From positions 372,001 to 436,000 of the forward strand of contig JAVKCG010000034.1 of the NCBI GenBank assembly GCA_040222875.1: a stretch of 64,000 nt of DNA, given 5' to 3'. How positions within the stretch are numbered: position 1 is the stretch's first letter; each line of letters starts with the position of its first letter. A program made the position numbers and the translations under genes. Under the pieces are notes generated by a model. That model had not been told where the DNA came from, ran no database searches, and worked only from the letters and a program-made list of their open reading frames with translations. Source of the DNA: JAJCYL01 sp040222875 (GTDB taxonomy: Bacteria > Bacteroidota > Bacteroidia > Cytophagales > Cyclobacteriaceae). This document shows positions 53,098-62,044 of the stretch, one piece after another.

Positions 53098-53667
53098 TCA
53101 TGGCATTTCTATGTCTTTCACCAATGAGGTAAGGGGAACTATCTTTACTTTATCCTCTATTAATAGAAACATGGTTTCCTGTGTTTTTCCTATCAGCCTC
53201 CCGGTAATTATTTCATTATCAGCAAACCGGAGTTGAACATTACCTGATTCATTAATCCTTGTTTTGCTCAGGTCTCCAAACCGATCAGCTGCTAAAAAAA
53301 CATAGAAGACAACCAGTACTGCAAAACCAACATAACGAGTTCTATCAAACCATGCGAATTGATCCAATTTAAAACTAATTATTGAGTAGAACTTAGGGAA
53401 TTTCAGTTTGAAATAATCGTCGAGTCGATAGAGAACGAATGGAATTAATGTGCTGCCTAAAGCCAATAGTATAATCACATAATCTTCAAAGGGGGCGATC
53501 AGGAAATCAAAAACATCTGCATATTGAAATATGTTAATGCCAAACTCCGCATATTTCTGGTGGTTAAACAGCATCCCGATTCCCACCATTAGCAGATAAG
53601 AAATAGTTACTAACGCCTGAACATCTTTAAAAAAAACTTCCATTAAGTTCCGGGTTGACTTACTCAT
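53098..53667 (-). CDS. Hypothetical membrane protein with small C-terminal beta domain
   Basis: A protein of 189 residues, not recognised. TM segments are near residues 18-36, 60-80 and 110-128. The C-terminal 45 residues lie outside the membrane and look like a small five-stranded barrel ('GNVQLRFADNEIITGRLIGKTQETMFLLIEDKVKIVPLTSL'), with the Sm-like pattern of ligand loop 'GRLIGKTQETMFL'. It is convergent with the nucleotidase pair and divergent from the phosphoesterase at 53758. Confidence 0.65.
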   Translation of the reverse strand: MSKSTRNLMEVFFKDVQALVTISYLLMVGIGMLFNHQKYAEFGINIFQYADVFDFLIAPFEDYVIILLALGSTLIPFVLYRLDDYFKLKFPKFYSIISFKLDQFAWFDRTRYVGFAVLVVFYVFLAADRFGDLSKTRINESGNVQLRFADNEIITGRLIGKTQETMFLLIEDKVKIVPLTSLVKDIEMP

Positions 53668-53757
53668 AGTTCGGTTATTGGTTGGTTCTAAACATCAATT
53701 CGAATCTAAATTTAAGGCAACGGTTTATATTGTTTATGAATTAAGATATTAGCCTTT

Positions 53758-54501
53758 ATGCCGATAGCTGTATTATATGATATCCACGGAAACCTTCCGG
53801 CTTTGGAAGCTGTAATAGCTGAAGTTGGTCAGTTAGAGGTTGATGAAATCATTGTAGGAGGAGATGTGGTTGTGGGGCCAATGAGCAAAGAGTGCCTCGA
53901 ATTGCTATTGAATATTGATAACCCAATTAAATTTATTTATGGCAATTGTGAGGTTGCAGTTTTGGATGTAGCCGATAACAAGCCCTTGACGAATCTCCCA
54001 CAAAATGTTGTTGAGGATATCTTCTGGACAACAAATTCTTTGTCAGCAGGGCAGCTTCAAGAAATAAGAAAATGGCCTAAAATAGTTGTTTCAGACATCC
54101 CTGGAATTGGTAAAACGCTTTTTTGCCATGCCACTCCACGAAATGAAAACGAAATCTTTACCATATTAACTGTTGAAGAAAAACTCTTACCAATATTTAA
54201 TTCATGCGATGCTGATATAGTGATTTGTGGCCATACCCATATGCAATTTGATAGAATGGTTGGATCTAAAAGAATTGTGAATGCAGGCAGTGTAGGAATG
54301 CCCTTTGGTAAAACTGGTGCCTATTGGCTCTATATTGATACTGATTTCCATCTGAAATGCACCACGTACAATTTGAACCTTGCCGAAAAGTCAATCCTCC
54401 AAACTGGCTATCCTCACCCAGATGATTTCATAAAAAGCATTACCACTCCGCAGTCAGAAGAAACAATGCTTGAAATTTTTGGGAATGCAGAATTGCATTA
54501 A
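53758..54501 (+). CDS. Cytoplasmic metallophosphoesterase (MJ0936/YfcE-like)
   Basis: A protein of 247 residues with calcineurin-like motifs 'AVLYDIHGNLPALEAV', 'IIVGGDVVVGP', 'IYGNCE' (GNC in place of the usual GNH), 'FCHATP' and 'ICGHTHMQFDR', then the YfcE-type 'VNAGSVGMPFGKTGAYW'. It should hydrolyse phosphodiesters or phosphomonoesters; substrate unknown. No signal peptide. It is 72 bases upstream of the UbiA gene on the same strand, which has its own promoter-like box, so cotranscription is uncertain. Confidence 0.88.
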   Translation: MPIAVLYDIHGNLPALEAVIAEVGQLEVDEIIVGGDVVVGPMSKECLELLLNIDNPIKFIYGNCEVAVLDVADNKPLTNLPQNVVEDIFWTTNSLSAGQLQEIRKWPKIVVSDIPGIGKTLFCHATPRNENEIFTILTVEEKLLPIFNSCDADIVICGHTHMQFDRMVGSKRIVNAGSVGMPFGKTGAYWLYIDTDFHLKCTTYNLNLAEKSILQTGYPHPDDFIKSITTPQSEETMLEIFGNAELH

Positions 54502-54558
54502 AGCTTTACATTTCCTTAGCAAGCGTTAAATAATTCTCCTTAGAAGATTAATCAATCT

Positions 54559-54566
54559 TAGTTTTG
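54559..54566 (+). promoter_or_regulatory. Possible -7 box for the UbiA operon
   Basis: TAGTTTTG matches TAnnTTTG exactly and lies 8 bases before the UbiA ATG at 54574, which would give a nearly leaderless transcript. No -33 element is evident, so confidence is low. Confidence 0.3.
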
Positions 54567-54573
54567 GTCATTA

Positions 54574-55392
54574 ATGGCTAATACCTTTTCGAATCTTCTC
54601 TATTCAATTCGTCCATCAGCCTGTTTGGGTGTGAGCTTATTTGCTTTGGCATCGTATCAAGATTTATCTAAGATTTATATTTCCACCTTAATTTTTGTGG
54701 CAACTTTTAGTGGGTCTGCTGCTTGTTTTCTTATCAATGATATTGTAGACAGAAAAAAAGACTTACTTAATAAAAAACATCGTCCAATATCAACAGGAGC
54801 ACTTAGTTTAGGTATAGCAAAATGGGTTTCAGTCATCTTAATTTTGGCCTATATGGGCCTATCCGCCTTATTGTCTGTCAATAATTTTATTCTTTCGGTT
54901 TTGACGGTTTCCATCTTTTTATTCTACCCTGGCATAAACAATAGAAATGGTTTGCTTTCTAACGCCTTAGTGGCAATCAGTGTCTCCATGTCATTTCTCT
55001 ACGGTGTAATTATCAAGGATATCGATCTCTTGATCTGGGCGATAATGGTTTCATCATTCTTCATAATAATTGCCAGGGAAATCATGCTTGATGGCCTAGA
55101 TATTGCTGGTGACAAGGCTTTTGGGAAGCCATCAATACCCATAAGTTTTGGAGAAAATGGGGCTTTTTGGTCTGTGGCATTTGGTTTCGTATTGGGTACC
55201 ATTGCATTGATATATTCAGTGTTTCAATCAACAACAACTTCAAGTTCAATTATTCTGATCTTAGCCATATTTGCACTTTGGATTCCTTTGGTAATTTCAA
55301 AATTTCAATCGAATTTGAATTGGATGTTGTTTAATGTGAGATCAACCCATTTATTTTTCGCCCTTATAATAGCTGCACTTTTTTTAAGGTAA
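54574..55392 (+). CDS. UbiA-family membrane prenyltransferase
   Basis: A protein of 272 residues with about 8-9 TM helices and both Asp-rich motifs of the superfamily intact: N55-D56-x-x-D59-x-x-x-D63 ('INDIVDRKKDLLNKKHRPI') and D173-x-x-D176-x-x-x-D180 ('MLDGLDIAGDKAFGKPSIPI'). It should transfer a polyprenyl group from its diphosphate to an acceptor within the membrane. The second motif resembles those of geranylgeranylglycerol-phosphate and chlorophyll/homogentisate-type enzymes. It is the first gene of a tight unit with the toroid protein (2-base gap) and YheT-like hydrolase. No quinone pathway genes are adjacent. Confidence 0.92.
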   Translation: MANTFSNLLYSIRPSACLGVSLFALASYQDLSKIYISTLIFVATFSGSAACFLINDIVDRKKDLLNKKHRPISTGALSLGIAKWVSVILILAYMGLSALLSVNNFILSVLTVSIFLFYPGINNRNGLLSNALVAISVSMSFLYGVIIKDIDLLIWAIMVSSFFIIIAREIMLDGLDIAGDKAFGKPSIPISFGENGAFWSVAFGFVLGTIALIYSVFQSTTTSSSIILILAIFALWIPLVISKFQSNLNWMLFNVRSTHLFFALIIAALFLR

Positions 55393-55394
55393 GA

Positions 55395-56519
55395 ATGAGA
55401 TCAACAGTAATCATTCTCTTCTTATCAATTCTCTCAATTGAATCGTTCTCGCAAAGGGGAATTGATAGCGATAGTGTATTGAATATCGTAAAAACGATGC
55501 AGGCCCAAGAAGATGATTTCTATGACGATGGTCTTTTTAAGAGCCAGAGATATTGGCTCACAACAGAGAGCGCTGTTGAAGATAATAATATCTTCTTTAC
55601 GGCATCAATTGCCCTCGTTCTTGAATTAATTGAAGGTGAAACAGACTCCATTAAAAATGAAATCATCAAAAGTGCAAAAGCCAATTATCCAAAATATGCC
55701 AATAGAAATGGAGAGGTAACCTATAATTTCTGGCAGACTACTGGGGAAGATCTCCCATTTCCCAACGGGGGCGTATTAATTCGGCGAGAGCACTATCGGC
55801 TACCTGATGATTTTGATGATACAATTCTTATTCAGCTATCGAAGGATGACTCGATTGGTAACGATGCTGTGCGTCAAAAAATGACAGACTATTCCAACAG
55901 GGACTCACGGGGCGAGGTGCCAGGTACCTTAAAAAGGTATCGAAAGTATGACGCCTATGAAGTGTGGTTTGCTGACAAATTAGAGCAGGAATACGACATT
56001 GTGGTAATGGCCAACGTCATGCTTTTTATTCTAAAAAATGGTTATCAACTCAATCCCACGGATAAAGAAACCATTCAGCTAATACAGCAAATGATATTTG
56101 ACCGCACCCATATTCGTGACAGTCCTGGCCTATCCCCTTATTATAGAAATACTCCCATAATTCTATATCATCTGGCCAGACTGCTCTCATACGATCACAA
56201 GGGGCTGTTTTCAGAAATTAAGGGGCAAATAATTGATGATATTCAAAGTCAGTTGAAGCGGACAAAAAGTGAAATGGAAAAGGTATTATTATACTCATCG
56301 TTGCTCCGTTTGGGTGTGCAAATAGTCCCAAACCTGAACTACTATAAACTGATTGGTGAAACCGAAGCTTTCATTTTTGTACAGTTTCAGCCACATTTCA
56401 TCATTGGTTTACCATCCATGAAATGGCGTTGCCAAGCTCTCAACTGGGCTTTTCTTTATGAGCTATTAATTTCTTGTGAACAAGAGGGCATTAGTCCAAA
56501 TTGGGTTTTTGAAAAATAA
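55395..56519 (+). CDS. Exported alpha/alpha-toroid protein with DxDDT motif (terpenoid-cyclase-like fold)
   Basis: A protein of 374 residues with a signal peptide (MRSTVIILFLSILSIESFSQ). The pattern 'NFWQTTGEDLPFPNGG', 'RLPDDFDDTILIQL' (D139-F-D141-D142-T143) and 'QEYDIVVMANVMLFILKNG' fits alpha/alpha-barrel proteins related to squalene/terpenoid cyclases and prenyltransferase beta subunits, where D-x-D-D-T carries the catalytic acid of class II cyclases. No QW repeats are seen and export is unusual for such an enzyme. Genes for UbiA (2 bases upstream) and a YheT-like hydrolase (6 bases downstream) suggest a prenyl-compound pathway. Function is inferred only. Confidence 0.7.
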   Translation: MRSTVIILFLSILSIESFSQRGIDSDSVLNIVKTMQAQEDDFYDDGLFKSQRYWLTTESAVEDNNIFFTASIALVLELIEGETDSIKNEIIKSAKANYPKYANRNGEVTYNFWQTTGEDLPFPNGGVLIRREHYRLPDDFDDTILIQLSKDDSIGNDAVRQKMTDYSNRDSRGEVPGTLKRYRKYDAYEVWFADKLEQEYDIVVMANVMLFILKNGYQLNPTDKETIQLIQQMIFDRTHIRDSPGLSPYYRNTPIILYHLARLLSYDHKGLFSEIKGQIIDDIQSQLKRTKSEMEKVLLYSSLLRLGVQIVPNLNYYKLIGETEAFIFVQFQPHFIIGLPSMKWRCQALNWAFLYELLISCEQEGISPNWVFEK

Positions 56520-56525
56520 AAACCA

Positions 56526-57485
56526 ATGCCAATCATTAGTCATTCAAAGTATAGAAGACCCTGGTACCTTTTTAATAGACACCTCGAAACGGTGCTACCT
56601 TTCTATACTTTCGATGATCTTGAAAATATCTATGATCGGGAAAGGTTGGAACTGCCTGATGGTGATTTCCTTGACCTCGATTGGCTCTCAAATAACAACA
56701 ACAGGTTGATCATTTTATCCCACGGCCTGGAAGGCAATTCTCATAGCCACTACATAAAGCAGGCCACCAGATTTTTTTCAAAAAAGAATTGGGATGTGCT
56801 GGCCTGGCATTTTAGAAGCTGTAGTAAAGAACTCAACCGATCACCTCGCCTCTATTCCGGAGCTGATTCTGATGATTTAAAGGCCATTATCTTTCATGCC
56901 TTAGAGCAAAAAAAATATGGATCAGTTATTCTGATCGGCTTTTCATTGGGAGCAATTACTACGCTAAAACTTCTTTCTGAAACAAATGTCCCCTCCGCTA
57001 TCAAGGGCGCTGTCACTTTTTCTGTACCCTGTGATTTTTCTGACAGTATGGAACAGTTAAAGGGTATTAATCGCATTTATGAGAAGCAGTTTTTAAAGAA
57101 GCTTCATCGAAAAATCTTGCGTAAAAAGGAGCAGTACAGAAAATCTTTAAATTTTCAGGATATTGACCAAATAAACTCACTTGTTGAGTTTATTGAACGG
57201 TTTACCGTTCCGCTATGTGGGTTTGAGGACATCAATGACTTTTATAAGGAGTCTTCTCCTGAACTAAGCAATATAACTACACCCACCTTGATAGTTAACG
57301 CCCTAAATGACCCACTTCTAGGATCTAAATGTTATCCGTTTGAAGTAGCAAAAAAGTCCGAATACATTTTTCTGGAAACACCTACGAAAGGAGGTCATTG
57401 TGGTTTCAGCCTTCATGGAAAAGGGCATAGTTGGATGGAAGAAAGGTCAGCATTATTTATCAACGAAGTGCTGGGGATTAGCTGA
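56526..57485 (+). CDS. YheT/EMB8-like alpha/beta hydrolase
   Basis: A protein of 319 residues with oxyanion motif 'LIILSHGLEGNSHSHYI', nucleophile Ser in 'VILIGFSLGAITTLKLL', an acid in 'LIVNALNDPLLGSKCYP' and His in 'TPTKGGHCGFSL'. The opening 'KYRRPWYLFNRHLETVLP' is the conserved start of YheT proteins ('GHLQTI'-type), esterases of unknown natural substrate. No signal peptide, so cytoplasmic. Last gene of the UbiA unit. Its stop codon lies in a hairpin shared with the convergent aminotransferase gene. Confidence 0.88.
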   Translation: MPIISHSKYRRPWYLFNRHLETVLPFYTFDDLENIYDRERLELPDGDFLDLDWLSNNNNRLIILSHGLEGNSHSHYIKQATRFFSKKNWDVLAWHFRSCSKELNRSPRLYSGADSDDLKAIIFHALEQKKYGSVILIGFSLGAITTLKLLSETNVPSAIKGAVTFSVPCDFSDSMEQLKGINRIYEKQFLKKLHRKILRKKEQYRKSLNFQDIDQINSLVEFIERFTVPLCGFEDINDFYKESSPELSNITTPTLIVNALNDPLLGSKCYPFEVAKKSEYIFLETPTKGGHCGFSLHGKGHSWMEERSALFINEVLGIS

Positions 57486-57499
57486 GCTTAAAAAGCTCA
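57483..57499. terminator. Hairpin shared by two convergent stop codons
   Basis: TGAGCTT (57483-57489), loop AAA, AAGCTCA (57493-57499): perfect 7-base stem. The hydrolase stop TGA (57483-57485) and the aminotransferase stop (complement of 57497-57499) are its two feet. The flanking T tract is short (TTT), so termination in both directions is likely but not strong. Confidence 0.45.
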
Positions 57500-58540
57500 T
57501 TTAGTGTCTTGGCTTGAAAGAAACTCCATCAACTCCTCAATTTCACCTTTAGCAATTGCCGGGAAATTGGCGATCCTGAATGAGGTTTCTTTCCATTTAC
57601 CATATCCATTTCCTAAAACAATTCCAGCCTGTTTGGCCTTCTGTTTCAGCTCATTCAAATCGCTGTCATAAATTACAGTCAATACTGTCTTCGATCTCAC
57701 CTCGTCATTTTTTATGAGGAGGCCAAAACGTTTTGTATTACTGAAAAAATCAACCCAACGTGAATACCTGCTCAAAGTGAGCTTATTCACTTCATCAATT
57801 TTTGGCAAATCTTTAAGTAAGCAGTTTAGTAAAAAGATATTTAGGATGTTCGGGGTATATGGCGTTTGGTTATTAGCCTCATTATCGAGTATAAATGCGA
57901 GGCTGTTATAATGATTTCGCTCATCAATTTCGTAGGCTCTCAGCACTGCTTTTGAGGATAAAATCATTAGCGCCATCCCTGATGGCAAGCCAAAACATTT
58001 TTGTACAGAAGCAAACCAAATATCAGCCTTAGAGAAATCAAGATCAATACCAGCCATTGATGACGTGGCATCCATAGCGATTAAATTCTCGCTGGATGTG
58101 AAATCGCTTATGAATTGGGCTGGGACTTGAGTGCCGTTTGAGGTTTCATTTTGGGTAAAGCAAACCAAATCAACAGTGGCATTTGAAATTTGAGGAAGAC
58201 CTTCCAAATCGAATTGTTGATCCTGAACTTCCAATCCAAGTTTCGAGGTATAATCCATCCATTTTTTTCCGAAGGCACCGTTATAAAAATGAAGGCTTTT
58301 TTCCTTTATCAGTGATTGGGCAAGGATTTCCCAGCACTCAGTGGCAGATGATGTAAAAATGATTCTATACTCTTCAGGAATATTTAATCGATGTTTCAGG
58401 AGCTTTTTAGTGTCATCCATGAGGGCCATGAACTCGCTGCTACGGTGGTTCATACTTATGATCCCTGATTCCAGTCCCTCCCGAACATAAGTGGCAACCT
58501 TGGGATAAATCTTCGATGGCCCCGGATAAAAAGTGATCAT
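57497..58540 (-). CDS. Class V aminotransferase, SerC-like
   Basis: A protein of 347 residues of fold-type I PLP enzymes. It starts 'MITFYPGPSKIYPKV', has 'IIFTSSATECWEIL' for phosphate binding, 'MDATSSMAGIDLDFSKADIWFASVQKCFGLPSGMALM' with PLP lysine Lys181, and ends normally. The family covers phosphoserine, alanine-glyoxylate and related aminotransferases; the substrate-arginine context of true SerC is not clear, so the reaction is left open. Its ATG overlaps the aroQ stop codon (ATGA), so the two are translated together. Confidence 0.85.
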   Translation of the reverse strand: MITFYPGPSKIYPKVATYVREGLESGIISMNHRSSEFMALMDDTKKLLKHRLNIPEEYRIIFTSSATECWEILAQSLIKEKSLHFYNGAFGKKWMDYTSKLGLEVQDQQFDLEGLPQISNATVDLVCFTQNETSNGTQVPAQFISDFTSSENLIAMDATSSMAGIDLDFSKADIWFASVQKCFGLPSGMALMILSSKAVLRAYEIDERNHYNSLAFILDNEANNQTPYTPNILNIFLLNCLLKDLPKIDEVNKLTLSRYSRWVDFFSNTKRFGLLIKNDEVRSKTVLTVIYDSDLNELKQKAKQAGIVLGNGYGKWKETSFRIANFPAIAKGEIEELMEFLSSQDTK

Positions 58541-58956
58541 TTCTGCAGCAAATGATCCAAGGCTAGCTTATAGCCATTCAATCCCAAGCCTGAGATAATG
58601 CCCACGGCATTTTTTGATATGAAGCTATGATGGCGAAACTCTTCCCTTGCGAAAATATTAGAAATATGCACTTCAACAACTGGCGCTTCAATAGCAGAAA
58701 CGGCATCAGTAAGTGCAACCGATGTATGGGTCAAAGCCCCTGCATTCAGGATAATTCCATCATAATTAAAGCCCACTTCATGAAGTTTGTCAACAAGGGC
58801 TCCCTCATGATTCGACTGATAAAAATCCAGTTGCACCTGACTATAATCTGCTTGTAATGACTTATAAAATTCCTCAAAAGTTAGGCTGCCGTAAATTTCG
58901 GGTTCCCGCTTCCCAAGCAAGTTCAGATTTGGGCCATTTATAATGATAATCTTCAT
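58537..58956 (-). CDS. aroQ: Type II 3-dehydroquinate dehydratase
   Basis: A protein of 139 residues, normal size for the dodecameric enzyme of the shikimate pathway. Motifs: 'IINGPNLNLLGKREPEIYG' with catalytic Tyr22, 'SNHEGALVDKLHE', 'IILNAGALTHTSVALTDAV' and 'VEVHISNIFAREEFRHHS'. The usual N-P-G-A-Y loop reads N-A-G-A-L here, a mild variation near the active site. First gene of a two-gene unit with the class V aminotransferase. It is divergent from xerD with 71 bases between. Confidence 0.95.
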   Translation of the reverse strand: MKIIIINGPNLNLLGKREPEIYGSLTFEEFYKSLQADYSQVQLDFYQSNHEGALVDKLHEVGFNYDGIILNAGALTHTSVALTDAVSAIEAPVVEVHISNIFAREEFRHHSFISKNAVGIISGLGLNGYKLALDHLLQK

Positions 58957-59027
58957 TTGATCTTATTTCACTACAAGTTTAACGATTGTATCAAATTAGA
59001 ACCTAACGAGGCAGTAACTTCGCTTAA

Positions 59028-59927
59028 ATGTCCTGGGAGTTTTATATCAAACAATACAAAAGCTACTTGAAAATTGAAAGGGCATTATCTGGCAATTCAG
59101 TTGAGGCCTATTTACATGACGTAACCCTTTTGGTACAGTATTTAGAAAACAACGATTCGAACCTTTCTCCACTCCAGATCGAAGGAAATCATTTGCATAG
59201 TTTTTTGGAATATATAAGTGAACTTGGCCTTGCACCCCACTCTCAGGCCAGAATTATTTCAGGGCTCAAATCGTTTTTCGGGTTTCTGGTTTTTGAGGAT
59301 GCCATCAAGAAGGATCCAACAGAGCTATTAGAGGCTCCAAAACTTGGCCGAAAGCTACCAGATACCTTAAGCTTTCATGAAATTGAGCAAATTCTTGAAG
59401 CAATTGATCATTCTACACCAGAGGGTACCCGAAATAGAGCCATCCTGGAGACACTCTACAGCTCTGGACTCAGGGTTTCCGAGTTGGTCGGACTTAAACT
59501 CAGCAATACTTATTTCGATGTTGGTTTTTTGAGGATTCTTGGAAAAGGCAACAAGGAACGGCTGGTCCCGATTGGCAAACCTGCAATCAAATACATTAAG
59601 CTATATCTTGATAATATTAGATGTCATTTAGAGATAGAGCAAGGTCATGAAGATTTTGTTTTCCTCAACAGAAGGGGCAAACAACTCACACGGGTGATGA
59701 TTTTCACCATTATCAAAAACCTAACTGCCAAAGCAGGAATTGGCAAGAATGTGAGCCCACATACATTCAGGCATTCGTTTGCCACGCATTTAATCGAAGG
59801 TGGTGCAGACTTAAGGGCCGTACAAGAAATGCTTGGTCACGAATCGATCACAACTACAGAAATTTATACACACTTAGACCGGGATTACCTTAAGCAGGTA
59901 GTTCGTGAATTTCATCCGCGTAGCTAA
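59028..59927 (+). CDS. xerD: Tyrosine recombinase XerD
   Basis: A protein of 299 residues. The N-terminal core-binding domain starts 'YIKQYKSYLKIERALSGNSVEAYLHDV'. The catalytic set is complete: Arg149 ('SSGLRVSEL'), the Lys of 'GKGNKERLVP', His245-x-x-Arg248 ('PHTFRHSFATHL'), His271 ('GHESI') and nucleophile Tyr280 ('TTEIYTH'). With XerC it resolves chromosome dimers at dif. Length and motifs point to housekeeping XerD rather than an integrase. Its position between aroQ and pyrD agrees with a chromosomal core location. Confidence 0.93.
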   Translation: MSWEFYIKQYKSYLKIERALSGNSVEAYLHDVTLLVQYLENNDSNLSPLQIEGNHLHSFLEYISELGLAPHSQARIISGLKSFFGFLVFEDAIKKDPTELLEAPKLGRKLPDTLSFHEIEQILEAIDHSTPEGTRNRAILETLYSSGLRVSELVGLKLSNTYFDVGFLRILGKGNKERLVPIGKPAIKYIKLYLDNIRCHLEIEQGHEDFVFLNRRGKQLTRVMIFTIIKNLTAKAGIGKNVSPHTFRHSFATHLIEGGADLRAVQEMLGHESITTTEIYTHLDRDYLKQVVREFHPRS

Positions 59928-59970
59928 AAATCTGGTTGCCGATTGATCACCTGCTGACTTACTTTGCGGC

Positions 59971-61008
59971 ATGTATAAAGCGCTGATAATGCCAATTCTA
60001 TTTTTACTGCCGGCTGAGAAAGCACATCACATTACCACTACATTATTAAGGTTGATTCTATCAATTCCTGGTTTCAAGAGCCTTTTTAGAAATTATTACA
60101 CATTTAGTTCAAAAAATCTTGAACGGGAATTATTCGGCCTGACTTTTAAAAACCCTATAGGATTGGCTGCTGGATTTGATAAAGAGGCAAACCTAATTGA
60201 TGAAATGGCTTGTCTGGGTTTCGGATTTATCGAAATCGGAACCATTACTCCCAAACCACAACCGGGAAACCCCCAACCGAGGCTATTCAGGCTTCCTAAA
60301 GATAAATCACTGATTAACAGAATGGGCTTTAACAACGGCGGCATTCCAGTGGCTGTCGAAAATCTTCGTAAGCGAAAATCTAAAATTGTAGTTGGCGGCA
60401 ACATCGGCAAGAACAAGACAACACCTAACGAAAATGCCGTCAATGATTACCTGAAATGCTTCAATGAACTTTACGATTTTGTTGATTATTTCGTGGTGAA
60501 TGTAAGCTCACCAAACACACCAAACCTTAGGGAGTTGCAAGAGAAAGAGCCCCTCAAACAACTCTTACAATCACTTCAGGAGGCGAACAAATTAAAGCCG
60601 GCACCCAAACCTATACTTTTAAAAATTGCACCAGATCTGACGAACTCACAACTTGATGATATTGTGGAAATTACTAAAGAGCTCCAACTGGATGGATTAA
60701 TAGCTACTAACACAACAATTGATAGAAGTTCTTTGCAAACATCAGAAGACAAAATAAAGGCAGTTGGTGCCGGAGGTTTAAGTGGCAAAGCTCTTTCAAA
60801 AAAATCCACTGAAGTAATTTCTTATCTAAATTGGAAACTAAGTGGCGAAGTTCCTGTCATTGCAGTTGGTGGGGTATTTAATGCACAGGATGCAATCGAG
60901 AAGCTTGAAGCCGGTGCATCCCTGGTGCAGATATATACCGGCTTAGTTTATGAAGGCCCATCAATGATTAAAGATATGAACAAAAAACTCGCTGCTAACT
61001 ATGGTTGA
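59971..61008 (+). CDS. pyrD: Quinone-dependent dihydroorotate dehydrogenase (class 2)
   Basis: A protein of 345 residues with the class 2 N-terminal amphipathic helices for membrane contact ('MPILFLLPAEKAHHITTTLLRLI'). FMN and orotate motifs follow: 'NPIGLAAGFDKEANLIDEM', 'FIEIGTITPKPQPGNPQPRLFRL', 'NRMGFNNGG', 'FVVNVSSPNTPNLRELQ' with the catalytic Ser, 'ATNTT' and 'IAVGGVFNAQDA'. It performs the fourth step of pyrimidine synthesis at the inner membrane. The last 8 bases overlap the next gene. Confidence 0.95.
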   Translation: MYKALIMPILFLLPAEKAHHITTTLLRLILSIPGFKSLFRNYYTFSSKNLERELFGLTFKNPIGLAAGFDKEANLIDEMACLGFGFIEIGTITPKPQPGNPQPRLFRLPKDKSLINRMGFNNGGIPVAVENLRKRKSKIVVGGNIGKNKTTPNENAVNDYLKCFNELYDFVDYFVVNVSSPNTPNLRELQEKEPLKQLLQSLQEANKLKPAPKPILLKIAPDLTNSQLDDIVEITKELQLDGLIATNTTIDRSSLQTSEDKIKAVGAGGLSGKALSKKSTEVISYLNWKLSGEVPVIAVGGVFNAQDAIEKLEAGASLVQIYTGLVYEGPSMIKDMNKKLAANYG

Positions 61009-62044
61009 TTTCGACCCGAATGGTGTTGGAAAAAATGGATCCTTATTTGGTCTTCCCTACTCTGCCGATGAGGCCGACATTGTTATCCTACCAGTTCCAT
61101 GGGATGTAACAGTAAGCTATACAAGTGGAACGGCAAAAGGCCCAAATGCAATCTTAACGGCTTCTCCTCAAATCGACTACTCCATCCCCGGCATCAAAGA
61201 TCCGTGGAGGCTTGGCATTCATATGTTGTCGGTTTCTGATTTGATTAAATTGAAATCAGGGCAATTGCGAACTGAAAGCCGGGAATACATTGAATGGCTT
61301 GAAAATAATGAGGGAAATGATCCTATATATTTTGAACAGATTCGCAAAAAAGTGAACCATGCAAGTGAGGAGCTGAATGCCTTTGTGAAAACACAGGCAA
61401 AGAACTACTTAAACAAAGGTAAAATTGTCGCCACGCTTGGCGGAGATCATAGCACACCACTTGGGTTAATCGAAGCGCTTTCTGAAGTCAACGATAATTT
61501 TGGGATTCTTCAAATCGACGCCCATATGGACTTGAGAGAGGCCTATGAGGGCTTCGAATTCTCTCACGCGTCGATCATGTATAACTCATTAAAGTATAAC
61601 AATATTACCAAACTGGTGCAGGTAGCTATTAGGGACTTTTGCGATGCTGAAACTGAGCTTGTTACTAGCTCTAAAGAACGGGTAAAGGTCTTCTATGACC
61701 AGGAGATAAAAGAAGGCGAATACACTGGAAAAAATTGGTCGGCTTTTGTAGATGAGATTATTAAAAACTTGCCTCAGCAGGTCTATATCAGCTTTGATAT
61801 TGACGGTCTGAATCCGGTGCTGTGCCCTGAAACTGGCACACCTGTACCAGGTGGGTTAAGTTATAATCAAGCAACTTACCTTATCAAAAAAGTTGCTCAA
61901 TCTGGTCGTAAAATCATTGGTTTTGACCTTTCCGAAGTAGCACCTGATGACAATGAATGGAATGCCAATGTTGGTGCCAGAATGCTTTATCAACTATGTG
62001 TTTATTGTGGTGTATCGCAAGGGCGGTTATCTTTCAATAAATGA
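61001..62044 (+). CDS. Arginase/agmatinase-family ureohydrolase
   Basis: A protein of 347 residues with binuclear manganese motifs 'ATLGGDHSTPLG', 'LQIDAHMDLREAY' and 'YISFDIDGLNPVLCPETGTPVPGGLSY'. The usual D-x-D-x-x-D-P reads D-I-D-G-L-N-P here (Asn for the last Asp), while the two metal Asp remain. An N-terminal 'PVPWDVTVSYTSGTAKGPNAIL' matches agmatinase-like members. It has a helical insertion of about 50 residues around 85-140. Agmatine, formimidoylglutamate or guanidino acids are possible substrates. It overlaps pyrD by 8 bases and glycerate kinase by 4. Confidence 0.88.
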   Translation: MVDFDPNGVGKNGSLFGLPYSADEADIVILPVPWDVTVSYTSGTAKGPNAILTASPQIDYSIPGIKDPWRLGIHMLSVSDLIKLKSGQLRTESREYIEWLENNEGNDPIYFEQIRKKVNHASEELNAFVKTQAKNYLNKGKIVATLGGDHSTPLGLIEALSEVNDNFGILQIDAHMDLREAYEGFEFSHASIMYNSLKYNNITKLVQVAIRDFCDAETELVTSSKERVKVFYDQEIKEGEYTGKNWSAFVDEIIKNLPQQVYISFDIDGLNPVLCPETGTPVPGGLSYNQATYLIKKVAQSGRKIIGFDLSEVAPDDNEWNANVGARMLYQLCVYCGVSQGRLSFNK

